From Symbiodinium natans (Eukaryota > Sar > Dinophyceae > Suessiales > Symbiodiniaceae), in NCBI GenBank assembly GCA_905221605.1, contig CAJNDS010000251.1, positions 62,001-126,000 of the forward strand: a stretch of 64,000 nt of DNA. The letters run 5' to 3'. Of this stretch, positions 23,330 through 33,900 are shown piece by piece. Every line of letters begins with the position of its first letter. Position 1 is the stretch's first letter. The notes below the pieces were generated by a model. The model saw only the letters and a program-made list of their open reading frames with translations. It was not told where the DNA came from and made no database searches. The translations under genes were made by a program, and so were the position numbers.

Positions 23330-23565
23330 TCATGATGCTGCCGCCTGTTCATCAAAGATGAAGACATGGGCATTTGATGCATTAGTCCGGGACGCACCAC
23401 TGAAATTCCACGACAGCTGATGATGACGGAAGCGAGAGACTGGGCAATCCTAAGCAACCTGACAGGGCAACGTTGGTGAGTTCTCTTGCAAGCCGAATTT
23501 AAACAAGCAAGAGGGGCCATGAAGTTGACCCTCTCTGCAAGCCCAGGCACTCTCTCCGTCAGCTC
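23330..23565 (-). CDS. Two 3' exons, unknown product
   Basis: Exon 23565-23459 follows CCTTCTATCCAG and ends at GTCAG|GTTGCT. It joins in phase to 23399-23330 after GTGGAATTTCAG, ending in TGA. The text reads ELTERVPGLAERVNFMAPLA then RTNASNAHVFIFDEQAAAS. The intron is 59 nt. Upstream exons are not defined. Confidence 0.37.
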
Positions 23566-23690
23566 CTGGATAGAAGGGCAAGCATCGTTCCCAATGCTGT
23601 TGTAGTTGATGGGCTTCTAAGCGGAACGAGGAGTACTAGCACGAGGTTTAGGGCTCATTGAAGTACGAGAAACGAAGGTTTCATTCCTTC

Positions 23691-23801
23691 CTTCCCTTTC
23701 CTTCCCTTTCCTTCCCTTTCCTTCCCTTTCCTTCCCTTTCCTTCCCTTTCCTTCCCTTTCCTTCCCTTTCCTTCCCTTTCCTTCCCTTTCCTTCCCTTTC
23801 C
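23691..23801 (+). repeat. CTTCCCTTTC decamer array
   Basis: About eleven near-perfect copies of the 10-bp unit CTTCCCTTTC, a pure polypyrimidine tract on the plus strand. Confidence 0.97.
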
Positions 23802-24108
23802 TTGGATGCTTAACGTCTATTCTGCGCGTGCTCTTTGTTTTCTCTCTGAAATTTGGCGCCAACGAAGAAGGCATTCTATCGGATCGCTTTTTGGCGAAAG
23901 AGGCCACGAAGAGGAGACGGTCAACGGAGGAGGGTCGGAATTTTGACGGGAGGCCACGGAGACGACACCGTCAAGGGAGGGGGGGTCGGAACATTTTGCT
24001 GGGAGAGGGGCGTGGCGTGGGGAGGCGGAGCGGGGAGCGTGACATTTGGTTCAGTGTGTGATATATCCGGTTTAAGTGGATAGTCACTTTCCGCGCCCTC
24101 CGCGAACG

Positions 24109-24257
24109 CCCTCCGCGCCCCCGCCCAGGGCACAGTGTGCTGATGCTAAGGGTGCATTGCGTCTATTCTCCGCGCCCTGCGCGCCTCCGCGCCCTCCGCG
24201 CCCCCGCCCAAGGCACAGTGTGCTGATGCTAAGGGTGCATTGCGTCTATTCTGCGGG
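24109..24257 (+). repeat. 83-bp spaced direct duplication
   Basis: A 61-bp block from CCCTCCGCGCCCCCGCCCA to CGTCTATTCT at 24109-24169 recurs at 24192-24252. Two further partial copies of GCGTCTATTCTGCGGGTG follow. A related CGTCTATTCTGCGCGTG word also lies near 23814. Confidence 0.9.
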
Positions 24258-24348
24258 TGCGTTGCGTCTATTCTGCGGGTGTTTCCTTTGTAAAGCATTT
24301 GTTTACAAGGCACGCACGTGCAGCATAGCCTTTGAGTGTCCATCTTAG

Positions 24349-24471
24349 CCCCCCCCCCCCCCCCCCCCCCCCCCCCACCCCCCCCCCCCCCCCCCCCCCC
24401 CGGCCAACCCCCTCCTCCCCCCCCCCGCCCCCCCCGCCCCCTCTTCCCCCCCCTCCCCCGCCACCCTCAAA
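24349..24471 (+). repeat. Poly-C tract
   Basis: About 120 bases that are almost all C, with runs longer than 20. It is likely hard to assemble and its true length is uncertain. Confidence 0.95.
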
Positions 24472-24898
24472 CTGCTATGCAGCTAAAAAAACAAAATCCG
24501 CTGCAAATGTTGTCACTGACCCTGAACAACGTCTTTCTTCAACGTCCGTGCCGCTCATGGACTCTGAAATAAGAACATGATAGACTCTGATAGACCCCCT
24601 CGCTGAAGCAAAGCACTGAGACGTTGGCAGCTACATCTATCGTGAAGAGCTGAGTTTCAGGCGGTATCTTAGTTTGGTCTTTTACATTCGCTGGTATGAT
24701 CTACCGAGATGATCTACCCTCCAGCCACCTGCCCAGCACGGCAGATGTCAGGCTGCAGCTCAACGCCCGTCAGCCTGCAGCCGGTCTTGCTGGCGATGTA
24801 CCTGGCTCTGCTTCCTTGAAATTTCTTTCTAGCGCCGGGGGTGACGACTAATTTCGCCACAATGGGCAAGGAATGCACGGTCAACAAAGTTGGCATGA

Positions 24899-25138
24899 GT
24901 GTTCCAACTACTCGGTCTCAAACTGCATACCAAAAAACCGAATAAAATGAGAAAGTTGACGAAGCCTTCGGTCAGATACTTGGGGCCTCTGCTTTCACCA
25001 CAAAAAATGACACCTCTGGAGAAATGCACTGAGATTCTCGGGTACAGTAAGCCTCCTAAGCCCGAAATCAGTCCCGAAGCCGACAAAGGCAAAAAAGGTC
25101 TTAAACTTCAAATCTTGGGATGTTACCCCTTATACTGA
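24899..25138 (+). CDS. Weak ORF running into a MITE
   Basis: Forward frame, Lys/Pro-rich (KMRKLTKPSVRYLGPLLSPQ). Its last ten codons lie inside the palindromic element at 25115, so the stop is not native. The reverse strand is also open. Unrecognised. Confidence 0.18.
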   Translation: MFQLLGLKLHTKKPNKMRKLTKPSVRYLGPLLSPQKMTPLEKCTEILGYSKPPKPEISPEADKGKKGLKLQILGCYPLY

Positions 25139-25195
25139 CAGTCCTGAATGGGGATTCTAGTACAAGATTGTTCATACACGGGGGAAACATCCCAA
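25115..25195. mobile_element. Palindromic MITE, copy 1
   Basis: An 81-bp element starts TTGGGATGTTACCCCTTATA and ends with the inverse (GGGGGAAACATCCCAA). Flanking octamers TTCAAATC (25107-25114) and GTCAAATC (25196-25203) match at 7 of 8 bases, as an 8-bp target duplication would. The inner arms have diverged from those of the copy at 41744. The 8-bp duplication fits hAT-like transposition in trans. Confidence 0.85.
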
Positions 25196-25439
25196 GTCAA
25201 ATCACTCCAAATCCCCCACTCTCGCTTCGCAAACTTGGGCCTCGCTGGTCCACCAATGCCGGATCCAACATCCAGGCAGTGCACCGTGTCATCAATTCCT
25301 CGGTCTTGTAATGCTGGGTTTAGGGGACATTATGGCTATTTGGGGTTTGGGCCCAAACAGAAGGACCATCATTGAGAGAACTGACTTCCACTCGATTTTA
25401 TGGCTACAGGAAGACTTGTGGAAAAAGATCCGGGCCGGG

Positions 25440-25931
25440 CTAAGGGGCCCTTGACCCTACACGCCCTGCGCCCTCGCCCCCCGAACTGGGTGGGGATTCA
25501 GCCCTGGCAGGATCAAAGTTGCATTTCGGGGGGTTCCGTGCTCTGAACGAGAGCTCCTGGGAGGGAACTGTCATCACTAGTTCGACCCGAATTTCCGAAT
25601 GTCTACGAAAGTTCTTGCGGGGTGCTTCCCCTGCGCGCTGTGTAGCAGTCAAGCTTTGTAGTTTCAGGGTTTTTACATGTTTGGCAATCGAAGACCCAAC
25701 GTAACGAAACATGTTAATGATGAAGGATGATAGAAACCTGCTGCATGCTGACTTTGGCCCGTACGCCGTACAGCTCTCACATGAACTTATCGTGGCACAT
25801 GCATGCAGTCTCAGGGCAGGGCCCAGCAATTGGATGACGTGGTCATTTGCCTGCCCAGCTGTATCAAATTTACTGGGTTCCCTCAGCTGCAAAGGCCTCG
25901 ATGCAAACAGGAGTCTGAAACTGTGATACAC
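25440..25931 (-). CDS. Weak 163-codon ORF
   Basis: Open reverse frame with some protein-like stretches (SSIAKHVKTLKLQSLTATQR). The opposite strand is partly open too. Unrecognised. Confidence 0.18.
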   Translation of the reverse strand: MYHSFRLLFASRPLQLREPSKFDTAGQANDHVIQLLGPALRLHACATISSCESCTAYGPKSACSRFLSSFIINMFRYVGSSIAKHVKTLKLQSLTATQRAGEAPRKNFRRHSEIRVELVMTVPSQELSFRARNPPKCNFDPARAESPPSSGGEGAGRVGSRAP

Positions 25932-25975
25932 ATGCTTTCAATCCGGGAGTCTTTCAGGTCTGCCTTTCCGCACTA

Positions 25976-26300
25976 CTATATTCCCTCTATCGCAGCAGCT
26001 TGAGCTCCCGCCATGACCCCCCCCGCCTGTATCCCTCCGTAGTGATACTGATCCAGGTGTCCGAGAGCGGTTAGATCCGTCACATGCAGGTCCTTGGCGT
26101 TGAGGTTCGGTGCCAGGAGGTAGCATGCAATCGGCACGCATGCAAGCCTTCCAGGCCATGCAAAAACATCGTCTAACCGACTCTAGCCCGCGATTATCGC
26201 CGAGGATCTCCAGTCTCTTTTCCCATCTCCTTCAGGGCGTTGTGGACGGCAGCAACCCTCCAATTGTACATCGCCTGACAGCATGGAACCTAGAATCTAG
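25976..26300 (-). CDS. Exon-like blocks, family uncertain
   Basis: One block near 26270-26200 reads VAAVHNALKEMGKETGDPRR. Another, 26122-25976, reads NAKDLHVTDLTALGHLDQYH and then a Gly-rich GGIQAGGVMAGA before a stop. The LDQYH segment faintly recalls the DQFH region ahead of the SAM-binding domain in some small-molecule methyltransferases. That is only a suggestion. The junction between blocks was not resolved. Confidence 0.27.
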
Positions 26301-26711
26301 AATCTCTGAGCCAAGCTACGTGTAAACCATCGCGCGCAGTACTCTTCCCTACACACCAACGCTGAAACTTCTGATGGTTGGCTTTCGTACCTTGTCCAGA
26401 TTCAACGGCGAGGTTCTGAAGTCATTAAAGTGTCTCCGTCGACCCCCATCCGAGCCTCTGTCATACCTCCTCGATCGGTCGTCATGGTGCTGTGACGCAT
26501 GCTGGCGCGCCGGTGATTAGCCTCAGCTGGAGGTGCTACATTTAAACTTTAGTCTCCCGGGCTCTGTGGCTGATTGTAAACTGCATAGGATACCATGAGC
26601 GGGGCGGGAGGGGTCGGTCGGGATCCGGCCGTTTGTCCCGATCATTTCTGATCATGTCTGAATCGGCATAACTCCTGGATCGTGATAGCTTCTGAACGAC
26701 CTAGTGATACA

Positions 26712-26996
26712 TCATACACTTGGGGCACCTCCTTCTACCTCCTCATCCTCACGCGACCACAAAATTGTTGCGCACCTTCTTGAACCTTCTGAGGCGATTT
26801 GCAGCTGTATAGGGAATACGGTAACCCACCGCATCTGCTGGTGTTGGGCTTCATCTCGCGTGACTTGAGGTATGGGATGCAAACGCGGTTGCGGGCGGCC
26901 GAAGGCCACGCTCGTTAACCCCCGCCCCACCCGATGAATGAATTCATATTCCCCAAAGCATTCAACGCAGAAAGCAAATTGCATAAAGCAAAGCAA
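26712..26996 (-). CDS. Weak ORF
   Basis: 95-codon reverse frame ending in an acidic tail (SREDEEVEGGAPSV). No family recognised and no clear splice sites. Confidence 0.17.
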   Translation of the reverse strand: MLCFMQFAFCVECFGEYEFIHRVGRGLTSVAFGRPQPRLHPIPQVTRDEAQHQQMRWVTVFPIQLQIASEGSRRCATILWSREDEEVEGGAPSV

Positions 26997-27026
26997 GCAC
27001 AGAGCAAGACGCCAGCGTGCCTTTCA

Positions 27027-27209
27027 CGCCATTTGCAAGCGGCCCTTGCGGCGCCCAATTAAGCTGCTTACAGTCCTGTGCCGCTTACGCCGCCTGCGTA
27101 AGCATACCCTGCCTGCACCACTTGCGCCGCAGTGCGGCGGTGCAGAGGTGCGCGGATACAACACAGCCACTGTGACGGCAGCCGCAATCCCAAGAAGCTT
27201 ACTGCGCAT
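27027..27209 (-). CDS. Possible first exon with signal peptide
   Basis: The ATG at 27209 follows GGCTGTGAGAG, 18 bases beyond the stop of the upstream gene. It opens with MRSKLLGIAAAVTVAVLYP, a plausible signal peptide or membrane anchor. An AGG|GTATGC donor about 100 bases in would end the exon. The rest was not followed. Confidence 0.25.
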
Positions 27210-27226
27210 CTCTCACAGCCCTGAAC

Positions 27227-27535
27227 TTAAATAAAGTCTGGACGGGTAGCACAGGTCCGGTATCTGAGAGGCCGGACCAGGCATGAAGACCTCGAGCTCT
27301 GAGATATCACGGACATCCCAGCAAAAGCAGCTGCTCCAATGAAGGCGTACGCTTTCAAGATATTGACTAGCCACAGAGCTTGCATGCAACACTGTTGGCT
27401 CCACAGCTGTTTAACGTGCTGTTCACTGCGACTGCGCTGCTTTAGTTCCCCCTGTGCGTCCACCGCGTTGAGGCAAGCTGCAAGGATGGCAGCTGCCGAG
27501 AAGCAAGCGCCATGCGGGAAGCCATTCTGTACGAA
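27227..27535 (-). CDS. C-terminal exon with two membrane segments
   Basis: After GCGTTTGCGCTGTAG a frame runs 102 codons to a stop at 27227. Hydrophobic segments GACFSAAAILAACLNAVDA and LVNILKAYAFIGAAAFAGMS are separated by a basic, Gln-rich linker, so this is probably the end of a membrane protein. The left LTR of the retrotransposon starts 220 bp upstream of it, so the insertion may lie in an intron or in 5' sequence of this gene. Family unknown. Confidence 0.38.
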   Translation of the reverse strand, partial: FVQNGFPHGACFSAAAILAACLNAVDAQGELKQRSRSEQHVKQLWSQQCCMQALWLVNILKAYAFIGAAAFAGMSVISQSSRSSCLVRPLRYRTCATRPDFI

Positions 27536-27755
27536 CTACAGCGCAAACGCACAAGGCCTTTGAGTCTTAGGCTTACCACAATGAAAGATCGCTACAGTGA
27601 CGGCTTGTTAGCAAAGCACTAGCAAGACAATCTGCCTGGCTGAAACGAGCCGCTGAACTGATTGCCACTTCTACATATTCGGCAGAGGCTGGGTTTCATC
27701 CCAAAAGCTTCATCGAGAGCGCACAGGCGGAGAAACGATTCATCACGAATCCAAG

Positions 27756-27903
27756 TGACAGCGCCCACTTCGAATCTATGGCTCGGACTCAATTTTACGC
27801 ACACTGCAAAGTCAGTAGCTTAAGGATCAAGAGGGCCCTCTGTGGGCCGAAAAGAAAGACCGCGGGTGATATGGCCAGGGAGGAGGCCTGCACTGATTTC
27901 ACA
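27756..27903 (-). repeat. 3' LTR of the Copia element
   Basis: 148 bp. On the minus strand it begins TGTGAAATCAG and ends CTGTCA. It differs from 35380-35527 only at 27885 (G, versus A at 35509). It is short for an LTR. Confidence 0.97.
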
Positions 27904-27918
27904 GCTCCCAAAACTCTT
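27904..27918 (-). promoter_or_regulatory. Polypurine tract candidate
   Basis: On the minus strand GAGTTTTGGGAGC directly precedes the 3' LTR. It is a weak, T-interrupted purine run in the position where plus-strand DNA priming occurs. Confidence 0.4.
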
Positions 27919-27927
27919 TCTGGCCAT

Positions 27928-30900
27928 TCACCGATGTTTCACGGTCCCGGCATCTCGGCGCTCAGCCCGCTCTTCAAGCCTTTCGGTTTCGGCAACTAAC
28001 TGGTATGTCCCTTTTTCTAAGAGCTTCTTTAGGGCCTCAGCGTTGCCTTGAATCTTTGTGAGGGCATCTACAATCATGGCTTGATGCTCAACCCAGCGAA
28101 CTTCGGCGCCTACGCCATCCATTCTCTCACGAGCTATCGCCAAGTCCAGCGCGGTGTACTTGTCTTGGGCCAGCGAACCCTCCTTTCGGAGGTTGTCGTA
28201 GAGCGACTTCGCATCCACAACTGTCAGCGAATCTTTGAGCGTGTGATCTGCCTTGGCACTCTGCAGCACCAAATCGGCCTGGGCTCTGGCGTTCTCTTTG
28301 AAAACTTCGAGGCTGAACTTCTCCTGGATCAAGTCATTCCAGATTGCTTTCGCCCACAGAAGATCTCCTAGACCTTTGTTGAGCGATTGAGTCTCGGCGG
28401 CCAAGGTTGAGTTCACTTTTCTTCTCAGCTTTCCGCTCTTCCACCAGACCAGCGAGCAGGTAGCTTCGTGCCCCTGCAACATGTCCTTGTGGAATGCTAT
28501 GACTCCCAAGGCCCCCTGGGTGGAGCCGTCGCTGTAGTTGGTGAAGCTTGCATCCGTGACCACGCCCCATCTCAGGTCCTCGCACTCTATTGGGAAGTAG
28601 CGCAAGGTGAGGTCTGGCCAAGCGCGCACCTTATTGATGCACTGGTTCAGCTCGAGAATGTCCTTGATCTTGAGCGTGCTCAACTTGGATGCCATTATGC
28701 TGGCTCCAGCGGCGGCATCTGGACGACATTCCTTGGCGGCCCACGCTAAAGATCCTACGGCACCTCTGAACTTGTTCTTCTCTTCCTCTGTCGCGTCCGC
28801 CTCGGGGTGAGCTCTGCGTCCCTTTTCCAGACTCACTGGCGCCATTCTTTCGGACACGAACTTGCCCATGTCTATGCAGACGGTGTAGTCGCTCAGTTGT
28901 CTGATGCGTCGCCCGTTGAATGTCGTGCCATCCAAGAGCTGCATCAACTGCTTGAATTTTCCGAATTTAAAGCGCTCGCGCAGTTTTGCCAGCTGAACTT
29001 CATGATCTCGGTTGCCAAAGCACAGCAAGTCGTCGATCTCTATCACTATGATCCCTTCAACGGTGCCCTCTAAGTATTTGACGAAGATGGTTGGGTCTAG
29101 CCTGCTTTGCTTGTAGTTCAGGTCCTTCACGATGTAGCTCTTCAGCGTCTGGCGCCAATGTATGGGACCATCCATGAGCCCGTAAACGCCGGCCACCACT
29201 TCGATGATCTGTTCTGGGTCCATGTTCGGTAGACCCCCTTTTGGCTGCCTCACGTAGAGCTTGCCGCCGGGTCTCACGAGAGGGTCCGACTGGGTGAAGG
29301 CTGCTTTCAGGTCCCCGCAGGACCCCTTCAGCTTCATACTTGCGGCCAGCTGCAAAACCACTTGCAAGTTCTGTGTCGTGACCGTCGGGCTGTATCTTTC
29401 CAAGTCCAGAGCATCGGGATCCATGTCACCTCGCACGCAAAAGCGAGACTTCTTTGACGGTGTCTCGCCAATCTGTTCCCCGGGCTTCAGCCTTCGGACC
29501 ATTCTTGACCCGATCACCCGGTTCAGCTTGCCCTGCGACTCCAGCTCCTTGAGGACTCTTCTCGACTCCTCCACCGACAGCACCTTCATCGCGCCGGAAC
29601 TTTCTATTTTGCTCCACTCTTCAGCGTCTTGTAGTCGCCAGGCTGGCCACTCCTCTTCGGGAATGTCGGCCTCGCTTACCTCATCCGTCGCCACCTTTTT
29701 CATGACGAAGGTCTCGGCATTGAGGACCATGAACGTATACGCTTCGGTCGTCTCCACGTCAAAGTTGGGGACCTCTTTCGGCGTTACATGCTTCAGGTTC
29801 TTTAAGGCCTTCTTGGTGACATAGAAGTCGGTGAAGCCTTTCCATTTGGCCTTCAGATCTCGCTGTGGTTTCAAACTCTTCCAATCGTCCTCCATTTCTT
29901 GCACGCTTCCATCTTTCATCTTCGCCATCGTCTTCCTCTCTCCTGTGAGATCTTCCAGCTTGACTGGCAGCCTCGTCGTCTCCCAGGGTGTGCACATCGC
30001 GCTGCGCCAGCGAACGTGATGCCTTCTCAGGACGCCCAGGGCCGGCTTTAGCTCCCAGGTGTCACGCTGCACTTCGCTTTGTCGCCGAGGTGGAACTGGC
30101 GTCGGTCCTTCTTCGAACTCATCCTGGCCAAAGAACGAGTATGGGTTGCCCGGCTCCTGCTGCCTTCTCAGGGAAGATCGCACCGGCTCATACCCGGCGC
30201 TGCTCTCCGCCTCTGCTAGCCTGCTTGGCGCTCTTGGGGGAACACCGTCCAATCTCTGGCTCTGCACCGCGGAGTCCACAGCTGCGCGTAGTCGTTCTTC
30301 TCGACCGGGAGCTTCAGGAACGGGGAGTTCGGGAACCTCTATCTCTGCCTCGGGCTCCGGCGCTGATGCTTGCCTTGCTGGCTCTGCTGGGACTTCTGGC
30401 ACTGGAGTTTCTGGCAGTTGCGCTGGATCGGGAAGTTCTTCTGGCGGAATAGGTATAGGCACCACGGGCGTCTCCGGCTCGTCAATCCTCACTCGGGGTA
30501 GCCCTCGATGTAGGCCTTCTGCGCTCACTTCATCTTCGCCAGCTTCGCGAACTATGGCTCCTCGGGAAACTCCTGGTGGAAGTGGGTCGCCCGTGTGGTC
30601 CTCGATTAAACGACTGCTCGACTTCTTGAAGCGCTCCTTTAGATCTTGGAACACTTCATGCACAGCTTCCACTCCGCGAACCTCCTCCGACGTGGCCTCC
30701 CGCACGTGCTCGTTGCAGACCTTCCAAAGTCTGCCCAACACATTGACGTAGCAGTTCGCTCCCTCAGGCATCAAAACGACGCCTGGCCCGACCCAGTTAG
30801 GCTTAAGCACACCTTTATCCTTCCACGACCGCCAAATGTAGACGATCTCTCCCGGCTGAAAGGTTCGGTGCACGCGATTCCTGGCTCGGAGAGCGTGCTT

Positions 30901-33900
30901 AGCCGCCTCGGACAGGTTGGTCTCCACGAACGCCTTCTGGGCAGCCCTGCGCGCTGCCAACACTCTTTCCACCTCCTCACCGTGGTTCACCAGCGCGGGG
31001 TCAATGGCATCGTCCGACATGAGCTCCCCATTGGTCCGCGCTGTCTGCCCCAGCATCCTTTGAGCTGGAGAAAAGCCGGAGCGATTGAAGAGGCGATTTT
31101 TGGCTGCTTCCACCTCACGTGTCAGCAACCTGAGGTCATCCTCTGAGCACGGAGGATTCTGCCACTTCGCCTTTTCCATCATCTGCTTGAAGAGGCCGCC
31201 ATGCCTTTCACAGCGCCCGTTCTGGTGTGGCGCCCTGGCCCCAATAACGTGCAGAAGCACGCCTAGTTCCGCGCATCGGTCTCGAAATTCGCCCAAGAAC
31301 TCTCGCCCTTGGTCCAGAAGGAGGATCTGTGGCATTCCTAAGAAGCGCCCCCACGTTCTGGTAAAGGCCGCCCACACACTCACGGGCTCTTTGCTTCGTA
31401 GCTTTTCCACCATCTGGAAGGAGGTGCCCAGGCAAATCATGTTCAAGTACCAGTTCTGTCCGGAAGCATCCCAATTCGGCATCTGCAAGAGGTCGATCGC
31501 GACCACGGTGTTGGGCGCGTACGACCTGGGCACCATCGCCGGCCTATGCGCCTTCGGAGTTCTACTGGCAGCGCAGGTAGGACATCTGAAGCTGTCCTTC
31601 GCCCAACGCCATATCCTGTCTGGTGTTCGGCTCACCTTCAGAGTTCGCACCAGATCCGCCAAGCTGGGGTGTCCCAAGTTTCGATGCAGCTTCATCACTG
31701 CCTCCTTTTCTTGTCTTGTAGGCTCACCCACCGGGACGACCGAGTCTTCAGGACGTTCGTCCACTGTGTCCATCGGGCGAAGGTCGAGCTCGTCGAAGAT
31801 GTCCTGCTCTGCGACCTCTCCGGGGAAGCACTCGAGGTTATAGTCCATGATTGCCCCCTCCGCTCGGGGCGGCTTGCCCTTCGCCATGGCATACTTGACT
31901 GCGTCCTTGAAGTTTGTGATCTGGTACTTCTTGCGGTATAGCAGGTAGGACGCGGTGCCTTCTGAAGTGGCCTCCTTCAGGTTCTTCAAGCCTGATGACA
32001 GCGGCCCCAAGGCACTGATTACGAAGCCACGGCCCTTCCTCCACTGATGTCTCGCGATGCGACAAGCCAGCGACGACTGCTCCGACGCCACCTTGTTCAT
32101 GTATATTACTTTGGGACCTTGGCTCTCGATGTCCTTCCACACCGCATTCTGGTTGACGCCCTTTAGGTCTATGGTCATGGCGTCAACCCCGGCACTAGCC
32201 CCCACGAGGTAGTCCAGGATCTGATCAGACTTCGCCTTGTCGATCTTGGTCTCGTCGCTCTGGTGCTCCAAGTACAGCTCGGGCTCTTTGACCACCACAT
32301 AGACCTCCTCGTCTTCCAGGCTGTGCAGGCCCTCCACGTCCTGCCGGTCCATTCGCTGCAGGACACCATTCTTGGAGACCACCACAAAGTCGTCCAGGAA
32401 GGGAAGAGGCCTGGCCATCCAACGACGCACCATGTTAGGCGTAGCACTTTGCAACACTCGCGTTCCATCCCACGATCTGACGTTCTGGCCTACGTTCACA
32501 TTCCTGCCAGTTGCTTCGCCACTTGGGTTCTTTGGGTCATCATGCGCGCGTAGAACTGGTTCACCATGTCCACCGCTTGCTTCATCGTGGCCACGGCTTG
32601 CTCCCAGTCGCTCTTGGTTTCTCGCAAGGGCAGCGTGTTCGCTCGATGTCGGGTCTCCTGCTCGTAGCGCTGAACTCTCTTGAACTCGGAGACCATTGCC
32701 TGCACCTGGTTCGCGGTAGTCGGGTCCATCTCGGACAGGTGAGCCTCCATTGCGGTCACGTTCTCCACCGCCCTCTCGAACTCCAGGTACTCGCCCTCGC
32801 GCAAGTCCAGCGTAGTCTGCAGCTCGTCGCTCCTGGCGCGCTCGTCCGCCAGCTGCTGCATCAGGTTTCCCATCTCCACCTGGTGCTTCTGGGCCATTCG
32901 CTTCTCTTGTTGTTTCAGAGCGTTCTCCGCCAGGTCGAGGGTCTTCTCCTTCGACTGGTTCACGGTCTCCACTGGTCGGCCGGTCAAAGCTCCGGCTGTT
33001 CTCGGGCTGAGTTTCCATCGAGCCTTGCACAGGTTGCAGTGGAACCAGTTCATGTGTCCATTGCCTCCTCCTTTGAGCTGCTGAGCTGGGTGAGCACAGC
33101 GGCCAATCTCTTGAGTCGGCACGCCTTTCACCGAAGCCAACTGTTCGGGCCTCTCGCCTTCCAGGTAGTTCTTGTAGATCTGGCCCCTGCTGGTAGCCGA
33201 ACTCGTAGTCAAGGTCGCTGGCGAAGTGGTATCCGTAGGGCTGGGCTGCTGCTGCGACTCTGGCCCGGGAAGAGAGAGCCACGGTGACACCACGGTTTGC
33301 CAGTATCCCCAGGCCAGCAGCGAGCAGAGTTTGTCCAACAAAACCCGCCAGTTTCGGACGGCGAGCCTTGGCCGGCTGACGGGATTCCGCACGAGCTGCC
33401 ATGGATTCCGCTGCCGCCCCTGCTGCTGCTGCAGGGCTCGCGAAGCTAGCATAGGCCTCGGACTTGAGAGTCTTGGGCGATCTTGTAGTCTTTGGTCTCG
33501 AGCCAAAAACCTGCCCAGTGCGAAAGTCGGACTCCATACGACGCCCTGCACACGCGGAAGGCATCACCCAACCTTCAGGACCGAAGTCAAGCACATCCAC
33601 AGCTGCGTGCCCTGAGGGAAGAGTCGTCATGTTGCACTCTCCATTCACTTTGCTGAAGGTGATCTTGTCTTTGCTTAGATCAATGACTGAACCCAAGGCC
33701 CTCAAGAGACTAACCGGCAACAGCAATGGCACGTCTTCGGCTACGACTGTCAGCTCAAGCACTCCTGGAACTCCACCGAGGCCGATGGGAACTTCGCACA
33801 CGCCGACTGTTTTTGCTGCGCCTCCAATGCCGCGTGCCTGGGTGGCCTTGTCCGTCCAGCAGCCTTTTAGGCCTAGGGGCCTCAAAAGGTCCAGCAAACG

